A stretch of 64,000 nt of DNA from an uncultured Bacteroidota bacterium (GTDB lineage: Bacteria; Bacteroidota; Bacteroidia; Chitinophagales; Chitinophagaceae). The position numbers were made by a program, and so were the translations under genes. This document shows, piece after piece, positions 46,105 to 54,890 of this stretch (positions within the stretch are counted from its first letter, which is position 1; each line of letters starts with the position of its first letter). The stretch lies in the NCBI GenBank assembly GCA_903853805.1, contig CAINUN010000010.1:1-64000 (forward strand), given 5' to 3'. The notes below the pieces were generated by a model, which did not search any database, was not told where the DNA came from, and saw only the letters and a list, made by a program, of their open reading frames with translations.

Positions 46105-46483
46105 CTCCCGCAAACCCCAAGCACGCTCCCACAAAAAAAAGATGGCTCCCGCAACATTGAAGATAACTCCCGCACACCCCAAGCACGCTCCCACAAAAAA
46201 AAGATGGCTCCCGCAACAATGAAGATAACTCCCACACACCCCAAGCACGCTCCCACAAAAAAAAGATAGCTCCCGTAAAATTGAAGATGGCTCCCGCAAA
46301 CCCCAAGCACGTTCCCACAAAAAAAAGATGGCTCCCGCACACCCCAAGCACACTCCCGCACACCCCAAGCACGCTCCCCGAAACCCAAAGATTGCTCACT
46401 CCTTCTTAAAACACGCTCCCAAAAAAATGAAGATAACTCACTAAAACCCAAAGCACGCTCCCCAACATTATCCCATTGCTCTA
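46105..46483. repeat. ~20.7-bp tandem array, about 19 units
   Basis: The anchor CTCCC (or close variants) recurs at 46105, 46126, 46146, 46167, 46188, 46208, 46229, 46250, 46270, 46291, 46312, 46332, 46353, 46374, 46395, 46416, 46437, 46458 and 46479: every 20 or 21 bp. Units are built from a few heads (AACTCCCGCA, ACGCTCCCACA, GGCTCCCGCA) and tails (ACCCCAAGC, AAAAAAAAGAT, ACATTGAAGAT). The first part forms a 62-bp triplet (21+20+21) repeated about four times. It lies between the C-rich gene and the KdsC-like gene. Confidence 0.92.
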
Positions 46484-46550
46484 CGCCCACATTATCACAT
46501 TCCATTCAAAATCAATCATTCAAAATTCAACACCTTCATGTCTAACTCAT

Positions 46551-46558
46551 TACCTTTG
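46551..46558 (+). promoter_or_regulatory. -7 box for the KdsC-like/kdsB pair
   Basis: TACCTTTG matches TAnnTTTG, 24 bp before the ATG at 46582. Confidence 0.6.
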
Positions 46559-46581
46559 CGCACATTGCAGCAACATATTTC

Positions 46582-47289
46582 ATGACCAATTCGCTCAACA
46601 ACTTATTGCAGCAGTTTAAAGGAACGTTTATCACGGCTCCTAATGAATTGCAAGAGAAATTAGCCAACATAAAAGCCTACATCTTCGATTGGGATGGCGT
46701 ATTCAACAACGGCAAGAAAGAAGACAATGGCTCGAGCAGTTTCAATGAAATAGATGCTATGGGCACCAACCTTTTGCGCTTTCATCATTATCTACGCACG
46801 GGCACTATTCCTTTGTTCCTTATTATCTCCGGCGAAAACAATCAAGCTGCAAGAACCCTAGCTTTAAGAGAACATTACCAAGCAGTATATACGGGCGTTA
46901 AGTTTAAGACACAAGCCTTAGAACACCTTTGCAAAGAACACAACATAGAACCCAATGAAGTGGCTTTTGTATTTGATGATGTACTCGATTTTTCGGTGGC
47001 AAAATTGGTAGGTGCACGGTTTATGGTGGGAAGAAATGCCAACCCCTTGCTTACAGGATATGCTGTGCAAGAACAATTGGTAGATTACATCACCCATGCC
47101 GATGGCAACCAACATGCAGTGCGCGAAGCCATAGAATTGATGATGGGCTTAACAGGCAACTACGACCGCACCATCACCGAGCGAATGCACTACACCGATA
47201 CTTATAGACAGTACCTACACTTGCGCAATGAACCCATTCCTCAATTTTATACCTCACAACATTCAACGATAATAGAACTGAGTCTATGA
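46582..47289 (+). CDS. KdsC-like HAD phosphatase
   Basis: The 235-residue protein is a HAD-superfamily hydrolase of the C0-cap KdsC/YrbI kind, which removes phosphate from Kdo-8-phosphate. Motif I is D36-W-D38-GVF. The later motifs deviate: ISGEN stands where KdsC has TGR, and FDDVLDF where GDDLND is usual. It overlaps kdsB by 4 bp and the pair would cover consecutive steps to CMP-Kdo, so a Kdo-8-phosphate phosphatase role is likely; the altered motifs and the 60-residue C-terminal extension (after about residue 170) are the reservations. Confidence 0.72.
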   Translation: MTNSLNNLLQQFKGTFITAPNELQEKLANIKAYIFDWDGVFNNGKKEDNGSSSFNEIDAMGTNLLRFHHYLRTGTIPLFLIISGENNQAARTLALREHYQAVYTGVKFKTQALEHLCKEHNIEPNEVAFVFDDVLDFSVAKLVGARFMVGRNANPLLTGYAVQEQLVDYITHADGNQHAVREAIELMMGLTGNYDRTITERMHYTDTYRQYLHLRNEPIPQFYTSQHSTIIELSL

Positions 47290-48032
47290 TTTTAGGTATT
47301 ATACCTGCACGATATGCATCTACCCGCTATCCTGGCAAACCTTTAATTGACATTGAAGGCAAGACGATGATTCAACGCGTATATGAACAAGCATCGAAAA
47401 GCAAATCCTTAAACAAAGTAGTGGTGGCCACCGATGATGCCCGGATATATGAACATGTAGAAAGCTTTGGTGGCATTGCTGTAATGACAAAAGAAAATCA
47501 TCCTAGCGGTACCGACCGTTGTTGGGAAGCCTTGCAAAACCTCAACGAAGACTTTCAATACGTCATTAATATTCAAGGCGATGAACCCTTTATAGACCCT
47601 AGTCAGATAGACAGTTTGGCTGCGGTATTGCAAGATGGCAAAACCGAATTAGCTACCCTAATCATCCCCGTAAACGACCATGCTTTATTGTTTGATATGG
47701 GCGAAGTAAAAGTGGTGTTGAACACCCAAATGGAAGCCCTGTATTTCAGTCGGATGGTGATTCCCTACATCAAAGGAATAGCACAAGAAAACTGGCATGA
47801 GCATCATGCTTATTACCGTCATGTGGGTATGTATGCCTACCGCAAAGACATTTTAGCGCAAGTGACCCAACTTTCTGTTTCGTCATTAGAACAAGCCGAG
47901 AGTTTAGAACAATTGCGTTGGTTGGAGCATGGCTTTAAGATAAAATGCGCTTTAACCGACTTTGAAAGCCATTGTATAGACACACCCGAAGATGTGGAAA
48001 AGGTATTACGCCTGATGCAAAAACATTCTTAA
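47286..48032 (+). CDS. kdsB: 3-deoxy-manno-octulosonate cytidylyltransferase
   Basis: KdsB activates Kdo with CTP to CMP-Kdo for the inner core of lipopolysaccharide. The 248-residue protein has the nucleotide-binding start IIPARYASTRYPGKPL (residues 5-20), VVVATDD near 48, NIQGDEPFI near 98 and YKRHVGMYAYRK-type YRHVGMYAYRK near 180. It is translationally coupled to the KdsC-like gene. Confidence 0.96.
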   Translation: MILGIIPARYASTRYPGKPLIDIEGKTMIQRVYEQASKSKSLNKVVVATDDARIYEHVESFGGIAVMTKENHPSGTDRCWEALQNLNEDFQYVINIQGDEPFIDPSQIDSLAAVLQDGKTELATLIIPVNDHALLFDMGEVKVVLNTQMEALYFSRMVIPYIKGIAQENWHEHHAYYRHVGMYAYRKDILAQVTQLSVSSLEQAESLEQLRWLEHGFKIKCALTDFESHCIDTPEDVEKVLRLMQKHS

Positions 48033-48053
48033 TCATAATAATTACTCAAGGAA

Positions 48054-50213
48054 ATGACATCCAATAAATACCTCCTTTTAGCTACTTGTTTGCTGGCTGT
48101 TGCTTTTGATTCGGAAGCACAAAAAAAGCTCTTTACAATGGCTGAAGCCACCAATGGCATGGCTACTACTTTGGCTTTACAAAGTGTGAAACAAGCAAGC
48201 TGGCAACCCGGCACCCATCGTTTTTATCAAGTAGTAAAAAGCAATGGAAACGATTATTGGATAGGCACAGAATATCCCAAAAGCACAACTGATACTGTAT
48301 TTTCTTTAAAGCAATTGAATCAATCGCTTTTCGGTAAAGACAGTTTGAAGTCAATCCCTGCGTTGTCGTGGTTAGCTAAAGACCATGTTTATTTCAACAA
48401 TGCCAATAACCTGAATAAAGGAACCTTTAATGGCAAAACCTGGAGTTGGGAACAATGGTTAACCCTTCCTGATGCAGCCGAAAATATTAAAGTAGATAAA
48501 AGCGGCAACATTGCCTACACCATCGAACAGAATTTATGGATGGTTACCGCAGATAAAAAAACACTTGAAGTAACTAAAGAAACCAATACTAATATCTTAA
48601 GCGGTGGGCAAGTGCATCGCCGGGAATTTGGCATTGAAGAAGGCATCTTCTTTTCACCGAAAGGAAATTTACTAGCCTTTTATCAAATGGACCAGACCAT
48701 GGTTGCTGATTACCCATTTATAGATTGGTTGAAAACGCCTGCAACCATTCGCAATACCAAGTACCCTATGGCAGGTGGTGTTTCTCATCAGGTTACACTT
48801 CGTGTATTCAATCCGGTTACCAAAGAAACAGTGGTGTTACAAACCGGAACACCTAAAGACCAATACTTAACTGCAGTAACCTGGAGTCCTGATGAGCAAT
48901 CTATTTTTATTGCAGTCCTCAACAGGGAACAAAACCATATGTGGCTCAATCAATATGATGTCAAAACGGGTAAGTTGGTGAAGACCTTATTCGAAGAACA
49001 ACACGACAAGTATGTGGAACCACAACACCCTTTGACCTTCTTGCCAGACAACAATAACGAGTTTATTTGGTGGAGTGAGCGCGATGGCTTTGAGCATTTA
49101 TACCGCTACAACACTGATGGAAAATTAATAAGTCAATTGACTTCTGGTAATTATGAAGTGAATGAAATATTAGGTTTTAATAAAGCAGCACATCAAGTCA
49201 TCATCAGCAGTGCTAAGAATTCCCCCCTTGAAAAGCACTTGTATGCAGTAGATTACAATTCAGGAAAAATGACCGCTTTAGACAATGAAGCTGGCACACA
49301 CACTGCCACCGTTTGTGAGGATGGTAATTTTTTATTCGATGTTTACAGTTCTGCTGAAGTGCCTAAAGTGAGTGTTATTCGCGGAACAAAAACTTCTTTC
49401 AAAAAAGAGCTGATTAATTCCTCTAATACTTTAGCAGAATATAATCGTCCGCAAATCAGAAACGTGGAATTGAAAGCCGATGATGGCACGCCTTTATATG
49501 GCAAAATCATTTTACCATTAAATTTCGATTCCACTAAAAAATACCCTGTAGTGGTATATCTCTACAATGGACCCCATGTACAACTAGTGAAAAACACCTT
49601 TCCTGCTAGCGGCAACCTATGGTATGAATACATGGCCCAACATGGTTACATTATGTTTATCATGGATGGACGTGGAAGTTCCAATCGCGGAAGAGCCTTT
49701 GAACAAGCTACCTTCCGTCAGTTAGGCACCAAAGAAATGGATGACCAATTGAAAGGAGTAGCATACCTTAAGTCATTAAATTATGTGGATGCCAATCGTA
49801 TGGGCATTCATGGTTGGAGTTTTGGCGGTTTCATGACCACTTCTATGATGCTACGTCATCCAGGAGTTTTTAAAGTAGGTGTTGCAGGTGGACCAGTAAT
49901 GGATTGGAGCATGTATGAAATCATGTACACAGAGCGCTACATGGACACGCCCAAAGAAAACCCTAAAGGTTATGCAGATGCGCAACTCTATGATAAAATC
50001 AAAAACCTAAAAGGCAAACTATTACTCATTCATGGCACAGACGATACCACAGTAGTTTGGCAACACAGCATTAATTTCTTACGCAAAGCAGTAAGCGATG
50101 GAGTACAAGTTGACTATTTTGTATATCCCGGATATGAACACAATGTTCGTGGCAAAGACCGAGTACATCTAATGCAAAAAGTAACCGACTACTTTGATAC
50201 TTATTTGAAATAG
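48054..50213 (+). CDS. secreted S9B family prolyl oligopeptidase (DPP IV-like)
   Basis: The 719-residue protein has a signal peptide (residues 1-22), an N-terminal beta-propeller (DPPIV_N, about 30-500) and a catalytic alpha/beta-hydrolase domain. The triad is visible: S589 in GWSFGGF, D663 or D664 in HGTDDTT, and H696 in GYEHNVRG. The family releases X-Pro or X-Ala dipeptides from peptide N-termini; in Bacteroidota it is periplasmic and serves peptide use. It starts 21 bp after kdsB and might be co-transcribed, though function differs. Confidence 0.92.
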   Translation: MTSNKYLLLATCLLAVAFDSEAQKKLFTMAEATNGMATTLALQSVKQASWQPGTHRFYQVVKSNGNDYWIGTEYPKSTTDTVFSLKQLNQSLFGKDSLKSIPALSWLAKDHVYFNNANNLNKGTFNGKTWSWEQWLTLPDAAENIKVDKSGNIAYTIEQNLWMVTADKKTLEVTKETNTNILSGGQVHRREFGIEEGIFFSPKGNLLAFYQMDQTMVADYPFIDWLKTPATIRNTKYPMAGGVSHQVTLRVFNPVTKETVVLQTGTPKDQYLTAVTWSPDEQSIFIAVLNREQNHMWLNQYDVKTGKLVKTLFEEQHDKYVEPQHPLTFLPDNNNEFIWWSERDGFEHLYRYNTDGKLISQLTSGNYEVNEILGFNKAAHQVIISSAKNSPLEKHLYAVDYNSGKMTALDNEAGTHTATVCEDGNFLFDVYSSAEVPKVSVIRGTKTSFKKELINSSNTLAEYNRPQIRNVELKADDGTPLYGKIILPLNFDSTKKYPVVVYLYNGPHVQLVKNTFPASGNLWYEYMAQHGYIMFIMDGRGSSNRGRAFEQATFRQLGTKEMDDQLKGVAYLKSLNYVDANRMGIHGWSFGGFMTTSMMLRHPGVFKVGVAGGPVMDWSMYEIMYTERYMDTPKENPKGYADAQLYDKIKNLKGKLLLIHGTDDTTVVWQHSINFLRKAVSDGVQVDYFVYPGYEHNVRGKDRVHLMQKVTDYFDTYLK

Positions 50214-50247
50214 CTAATTACTAATTAAATTTAGTTTCTAAACTAAA

Positions 50248-51105
50248 ATGATGAATCCTACGATAAGTTTAGTGGAATGTCCCCGAGATGCCATGCAGGG
50301 ATGGAAGCATTTTATACCTACAGAAAAGAAAGTGGAATACCTCAATGCCTTATTGAAAGTAGGATTTGATGTGTTGGATTTTGGTTCTTTTGTTTCACCA
50401 AAAGCCATTCCCCAATTAGCTGACACTAAAGAAGTAATTCCTCAACTTCAACTTAATGATAAAACTAAATTATTAGCGATCATAGCCAATAGTCGCGGTG
50501 CAGAAGAGGCAGTTCAATATGATGAAATCAGTTTTCTCGGTTTTCCATTTTCTATTTCTGAAACTTTTCAGTTAAGAAATACCAATAAAACCATTAAACA
50601 ATCGCTATCGGAAGTAGAAGCCATTCAAAATTTATGTTTACAAAAAAACAAAGAATTGGTTGTCTATATTTCTATGGGTTTTGGAAATCCTTATGGTGAT
50701 GATTATAGTGCAGAGATTGCGATTGATTGGGTGAAAAAACTTACTTCTCTTGGTATTAAAACAATAGCCATGAGCGATACAGTAGGCGTTGCACAACCCT
50801 CAAATATTGAGTATATTTTTCATCACCTCATTCCCGAGTTTATGAATGTTTCAATTGGTGCACACTTTCATTCATCCCCTACTAATTGGAAAGAGAAAAT
50901 CCAATCTGCATACAACAAAGGTTGTGTTCGTTTTGATAGTGCTATGATGGGCATCGGTGGTTGTCCAATGGCTGAAGATGAGTTGGTGGGTAATATTGCA
51001 ACCGAAAACCTTGTAGGTTGGTGCGATAATAATGGTATAGCTTTGATGCTTGACAGAGATGCATTTGCAAATTCTATGGCTCTTGCTTCTCAAATTTTCA
51101 TTTGA
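50248..51105 (+). CDS. hydroxymethylglutaryl-CoA lyase family protein
   Basis: The 285-residue TIM-barrel protein belongs to the HMGL-like family; HMG-CoA lyase splits HMG-CoA to acetoacetate and acetyl-CoA in leucine breakdown. Visible are ECPRDAMQG (residues 9-17, catalytic Arg), SDTVGVAQP near 172, metal-binding AHFHSSP near 205 and the catalytic Cys loop [19 protein letters not shown] near 233. It lies in tandem with panB (13 bp apart) and yggS. The frame and size fit HMG-CoA lyase best, but other acyl-lyases of the family are possible. Confidence 0.88.
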   Translation: MMNPTISLVECPRDAMQGWKHFIPTEKKVEYLNALLKVGFDVLDFGSFVSPKAIPQLADTKEVIPQLQLNDKTKLLAIIANSRGAEEAVQYDEISFLGFPFSISETFQLRNTNKTIKQSLSEVEAIQNLCLQKNKELVVYISMGFGNPYGDDYSAEIAIDWVKKLTSLGIKTIAMSDTVGVAQPSNIEYIFHHLIPEFMNVSIGAHFHSSPTNWKEKIQSAYNKGCVRFDSAMMGIGGCPMAEDELVGNIATENLVGWCDNNGIALMLDRDAFANSMALASQIFI

Positions 51106-51118
51106 TACTTTTTATTTA

Positions 51119-51934
51119 ATGTCACAACATAAAGAAATTAAAAGAGTAACCGCGCATACACTACAGTGGATGAAGCAAAACAACGAGAAGATAAGTATGC
51201 TTACTGCCTACGATTTTTCTATGGCAAGCATTTTAGACGATGCAGGCATTGATGTACTACTCGTTGGTGATAGTGCTTCAAATGTAATGGCTGGTCATGA
51301 AACCACTTTGCCAATTACACTTGATCAAATGATTTACCACGCTTCAAGTGTTATCCGTGCTATTCATCGTTGTATGGTGGTAGTCGATTTGCCTTTTGGA
51401 AGTTATCAAGGTAATAGCAAAGAAGCACTCAATTCTGCAATTCGCATCATGAAGGAAACAGGTGCACATGCCATCAAATTAGAAGGTGGTGAAGAAGTGT
51501 TGGAGTCCGTTAAAAGAATCATTAGTGCTGGCGTACCTGTTATGGGGCATTTGGGTTTAACGCCTCAGTCTATTAATAAGTTTGGCACCTATTCAGTTCG
51601 CGCTAAAGAAGATGCTGAAGCAGAAGAATTAGTCAAAAATGCACACTTGTTGCAAGAAGCTGGTTGTTTTTCAATTGTTTTAGAGAAAATTCCGGCAAAT
51701 CTCGGTAAGCGTGTAGCTGAAGAAATTAAAATTCCCATCATTGGCATTGGAGCTGGAAAATATGTGGATGGACAAGTATTGGTGATGCATGACATGTTGG
51801 GAATAACTAAAGATTTCTCTCCTAGATTTTTAAGACGCTATTTAAATCTTTACCAAGAAATCAAAGTCGCTACCCAACACTTCATAAGTGATGTAAAAAC
51901 AGAAGATTTCCCCAATGATCAGGAACAATACTAA
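51119..51934 (+). CDS. panB: 3-methyl-2-oxobutanoate hydroxymethyltransferase
   Basis: PanB makes ketopantoate from 2-oxoisovalerate with 5,10-methylene-THF, the first step to pantothenate and CoA. The 271-residue protein shows [35 protein letters not shown] (Mg site), [24 protein letters not shown] and IGIGAG; these are all family motifs. The start at 51119 follows the HMG-CoA lyase stop by 13 bp; the frame extends upstream into that gene and that part is not used. Confidence 0.96.
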   Translation: MSQHKEIKRVTAHTLQWMKQNNEKISMLTAYDFSMASILDDAGIDVLLVGDSASNVMAGHETTLPITLDQMIYHASSVIRAIHRCMVVVDLPFGSYQGNSKEALNSAIRIMKETGAHAIKLEGGEEVLESVKRIISAGVPVMGHLGLTPQSINKFGTYSVRAKEDAEAEELVKNAHLLQEAGCFSIVLEKIPANLGKRVAEEIKIPIIGIGAGKYVDGQVLVMHDMLGITKDFSPRFLRRYLNLYQEIKVATQHFISDVKTEDFPNDQEQY

Positions 51935-51937
51935 TTC

Positions 51938-52609
51938 ATGATTAACGAACAAGCTTGGAGACAATTACAGGAAGAATTAGTTAACCAAAATATTCGTTTG
52001 GTTGCTGTTTCTAAAACAAAACCTGTTGAAGATATTAGGGCACTTTATGGAATAGGTCAACGAGATTTTGGCGAAAATTATGTGCAGGAATTAGTGGATA
52101 AACAATCTCAATTGCCTTCAGACACCCATTGGCATTATATAGGTCATTTGCAGAGCAATAAGGTGAAGTTTATAGCACCTTTTGTACACTTAATTCATGC
52201 TGTAGATAGTTTCAAGTTGTTAAAGGAAATCAATAAACAGGCCGCAAATAATCATCGTTCGATAGATGTTTTGTTACAACTTCATATCGCGGATGAAGAG
52301 TCCAAATTTGGGTTAGATGAATCTGAACTTATTCAAATGCTAAATGAATATTGCCTTGAAAAAGCGGCGTTGAAAAATGTACGTATTTGTGGTCTAATGG
52401 GCATGGCAACTTTTACTGAAAATCAGTTACAAGTTAAAAAAGAGTTTGCAAAACTTAACTCGTTTTTCAACCTAATTAAAAAACAATTTTTCCATTCCAT
52501 TGTTTCCTTCGATACTTGTTCTATGGGTATGAGTGGAGATTATACAATTGCAATAGAGGAGGGTAGTACAATGGTGCGTATTGGCAGTTTATTGTTTGGA
52601 AAAAGGTGA
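51938..52609 (+). CDS. YggS family pyridoxal phosphate homeostasis protein
   Basis: The 223-residue PLP-binding TIM barrel (PLPBP/YggS) keeps free PLP in balance and has no known catalysis. The PLP lysine is K26 in AVSKTKP. Further motifs are FGENYVQEL near 47, WHYIGHLQSNK near 67, MGMATF near 148 and SMGMSGDYTIAIEEGSTMVRIGS near 195. It begins 3 bp after panB and closes the HMGL-panB-yggS run. Confidence 0.94.
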   Translation: MINEQAWRQLQEELVNQNIRLVAVSKTKPVEDIRALYGIGQRDFGENYVQELVDKQSQLPSDTHWHYIGHLQSNKVKFIAPFVHLIHAVDSFKLLKEINKQAANNHRSIDVLLQLHIADEESKFGLDESELIQMLNEYCLEKAALKNVRICGLMGMATFTENQLQVKKEFAKLNSFFNLIKKQFFHSIVSFDTCSMGMSGDYTIAIEEGSTMVRIGSLLFGKR

Positions 52610-52614
52610 TAAAA

Positions 52615-52635
52615 AAGCCACTTTTAAGGTGGCTT
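52615..52635 (-). terminator. terminator between convergent yggS and LiaF-like genes
   Basis: AAGCCAC (52615-52621) pairs with GTGGCTT (52629-52635). On the minus strand a T6 run follows, so it ends the LiaF-like gene; on the plus strand it is weaker. Confidence 0.7.
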
Positions 52636-52663
52636 AGTTGACATTGGAATATTGGTTAATGAT

Positions 52664-53413
52664 TTATCTGTTTTTTAGTTTAATCTCACTAAAGTTAAGC
52701 TTTCCTTTTATGATGAGATTTTTATGATTTTGTAATTCATCAACCACTTGCCATCTCCTGTCAATAACAGAAGAGAAATTGTTTTCCGTTTGCATTGAAA
52801 CAGACCATTGATCGGGAAGGATAATATTGATTTCACTACAAGTTGCTTTTACATTGATAATAGCAGTTTCTTCAAAATCGGCATCAATAAGATTGATGGT
52901 GGCGTCAGAAAAATTCAAATCAACTGTTCCTCCCTCAAATTTTTTTGATGTTACAATTTTTTCTTGTTCACCAAAGCTTGCAGCTATCTTAAAGGATTCA
53001 TCTGAAATTTTATCGCTTATAACATTTTCATTCTTACTTTGAGAAAATTGAAGAAGTCGATTTGATTTGAAAATAAGAAACAAACCAATCAAAATTAAAA
53101 TTACTGGACCCACAAGATGTGTTGACAAAACACCAAGTACCCAAAATCTTGGTGTCATTAATAATATTCCAAGAGCGATAAGTGCCCAACTTCCAAAGTT
53201 GAGGAAACGATGTTTAATACCAGAATAAATACCGAGAAGAATAAAAATAAAAGGCATAAAATGAACGTGTATAAAGAACAAACCCATTTTTTTTGCCAAT
53301 AACATTAAACCCACTAAAATAATGAGCGATCCGAAAATAAGATGATGTTGACTTCGTTTTGTTGCATCGATTTGGTTGTTGCAACATGAATTAGGATACT
53401 GATTGTTGTACAT
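52664..53413 (-). CDS. LiaF-like membrane protein (cell-wall stress response)
   Basis: The 249-residue protein has four predicted membrane helices in residues 25-115 (LiaF transmembrane/DUF5668-like region) and a soluble C-terminal domain (about 140-245) of the LiaF C-terminal type, a right-handed beta structure with EGGTVDLNFSDATINLIDADF. In Firmicutes LiaF modulates the LiaRS response to cell-wall antibiotics; Bacteroidota versions are unstudied and no two-component genes adjoin here. The ATG at 53413 is used; the frame reaches a TTG at 53422. Confidence 0.8.
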   Translation of the reverse strand: MYNNQYPNSCCNNQIDATKRSQHHLIFGSLIILVGLMLLAKKMGLFFIHVHFMPFIFILLGIYSGIKHRFLNFGSWALIALGILLMTPRFWVLGVLSTHLVGPVILILIGLFLIFKSNRLLQFSQSKNENVISDKISDESFKIAASFGEQEKIVTSKKFEGGTVDLNFSDATINLIDADFEETAIINVKATCSEINIILPDQWSVSMQTENNFSSVIDRRWQVVDELQNHKNLIIKGKLNFSEIKLKNR

Positions 53414-53433
53414 TGTTTTCAATTTTTATAACC

Positions 53434-53441
53434 CAAAAGTA
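53434..53441 (-). promoter_or_regulatory. -7 box for LiaF-like gene
   Basis: On the minus strand TACTTTTG matches TAnnTTTG, 20 bp before the ATG at 53413. Confidence 0.55.
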
Positions 53442-53580
53442 GTAGGGCGAATAACAATTGGAAACCTGAAATAGGCAAGTAGTAAATGGTAGTCGGTAAA
53501 GTAGGTAATTATGTCGGTAAATAAAATATTGAAAATTTTCCTTTTTCAAAAAGGCAACAAAGTATCAATCTAATAGTATT

Positions 53581-54507
53581 TTACAGAGTCTTTTCTTTTA
53601 ACTTCATCATACCTATAATTTGCTTCATGGTTTTGTCCATGCCTTCAGCGCTGCCGTCAAGGAAAATAACATTACCCTTGCCGTATTCTGCAAAGTTTTT
53701 AATTGCTTCTGTCCACATGCTGAATAATATGACATTAGTATCAAGGTTGGCTTCTTTCATTTGTTCAGCAGCCTGACTCATACCACGTGCCACTTCTTCA
53801 CGGAACAACGCCACTCCTTGACCTCTTAGTTTTGCTGCCTCTTTTTCAGCTTCTGCTGAAATTTTGATTGCGTTACCTTCTGCTTGTGCCGCCTTTGTTT
53901 TTGTAATGAGCAATGCTTGTCCTTCGTTTTCTGCAGCAGCTTTTAGGTTATTACTGGCCACAACTTTGCTCATGCTTTCCATGACCGCTTGGTCGAATGT
54001 AATATCGTTTATTTGCAAATCTTGTAAATGATAACCCCATTCTTCCAATGAATGGTCGATTTGTTCTTTTACATAGTCTACTATTTCGCGGCGTGCTGTT
54101 AATATTTCTGCTTGCTTTTTAGTAGCAACAAATGCACGGATTGAACCTTCCACAGTTCTTATTAATGCTTGCATCAAATCCTTATCACTAATGAATTTAA
54201 AAGCTACTTTTTTTACGGTTTCTTCATCAGCATTTTGTACTGAATATAATAGCATGCTTTTAAAATATACATTGGCTTGGTCAATGGTTACAGCCTGAAA
54301 TTCGAGTTCGACACTTCGGTTTTGTATGCTAATTCTTTTGTAAATTTGTTCTATAACTGGAATCTTAAAACGCAAACCAGGGAGAAGAATTCTGCGGTAT
54401 TTTCCAAACAAGGTAATGACGGCAATTGTGCCTTGATTGACAGTTACAAACCCACTGAAAAGAATTGCGAAAATTAGTAGTAACCAAATTAAATTGAGGT
54501 ATGGCAT
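53581..54507 (-). CDS. SPFH/Band 7 domain membrane protein
   Basis: The 308-residue protein has one N-terminal membrane helix (residues 3-22), an SPFH domain (about 25-190, with GTIAVITLFGKYRRILLPGLRFKIPVIE) and a long Ala/Glu/Lys coiled-coil (about 185-245) followed by a short C-terminal part. This is the stomatin/HflK/QmcA group, which forms ring assemblies on the membrane and often regulates proteases. No NfeD or FtsH gene is adjacent. It diverges from rpoB. Confidence 0.88.
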   Translation of the reverse strand: MPYLNLIWLLLIFAILFSGFVTVNQGTIAVITLFGKYRRILLPGLRFKIPVIEQIYKRISIQNRSVELEFQAVTIDQANVYFKSMLLYSVQNADEETVKKVAFKFISDKDLMQALIRTVEGSIRAFVATKKQAEILTARREIVDYVKEQIDHSLEEWGYHLQDLQINDITFDQAVMESMSKVVASNNLKAAAENEGQALLITKTKAAQAEGNAIKISAEAEKEAAKLRGQGVALFREEVARGMSQAAEQMKEANLDTNVILFSMWTEAIKNFAEYGKGNVIFLDGSAEGMDKTMKQIIGMMKLKEKTL

Positions 54508-54719
54508 TGAAATTTTTTTGAAAAAATTGAAATTACAATGAAAAGTAGTTCTTTTCTCTGAAAAAGTTTAAGCTACTTTATATTTATAAGAAAAATTTTG
54601 TCAGTTTATTTATTATTTATTTTCAAACAATTGACTTTTATTTTATTTGATTTTATTTTGAGGATTAATAATGACTGATTTTAAAAAATATGTACCTTAA
54701 CAGAATTTTTGGAATAAAT

Positions 54720-54751
54720 TTTGAGAAGTCAGAAGGTTTCCTATATATTTG
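54720..54751 (+). promoter_or_regulatory. rpoB promoter (-33 TTTG and -7 TAnnTTTG)
   Basis: TTTG at 54720-54723 and TATATTTG at 54744-54751 are 20 bp apart, the best promoter match in the window. Transcription should begin near 54758, giving a leader of about 130 nt. Confidence 0.75.
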
Positions 54752-54822
54752 CAACCCCTTTGTAGGGAGCATGCTGTGCGCAAAACATTCTTGAGTACTT
54801 TATAATGATACATACCAGATGA

Positions 54823-54868
54823 GCCTGACTAAAAATACATCATTTTAGTTCGGGCAATTTTTGTTTTG
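54823..54868 (+). promoter_or_regulatory. terminator-like hairpin in rpoB leader
   Basis: GCCTGACTAAAA (54823-54834) pairs with TTTTAGTTCGGGC (54843-54855; one bulge, one G-T pair) and is followed by AATTTTTGTTTTG. In form it is an intrinsic terminator lying 22 bp before the rpoB start, so it could act as an attenuator. This is inferred from sequence only. Confidence 0.55.
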
Positions 54869-54890
54869 TAAAAATTGATTTAAACATATT

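Noticed and set aside
46105-46483. CRISPR array
   Set aside because: Units are contiguous with no 30-40 bp unique spacers, repeats are 20-21 bp and variable, and no cas genes are in the window.
46085-46505. Three overlapping minus-strand frames of 92-134 codons across the 46105 array
   Set aside because: They are open only because the repeat unit has no stop codon on that strand; all three frames are equally open, the products are Gly/Cys/Phe low-complexity, and no promoter or start context favours any.
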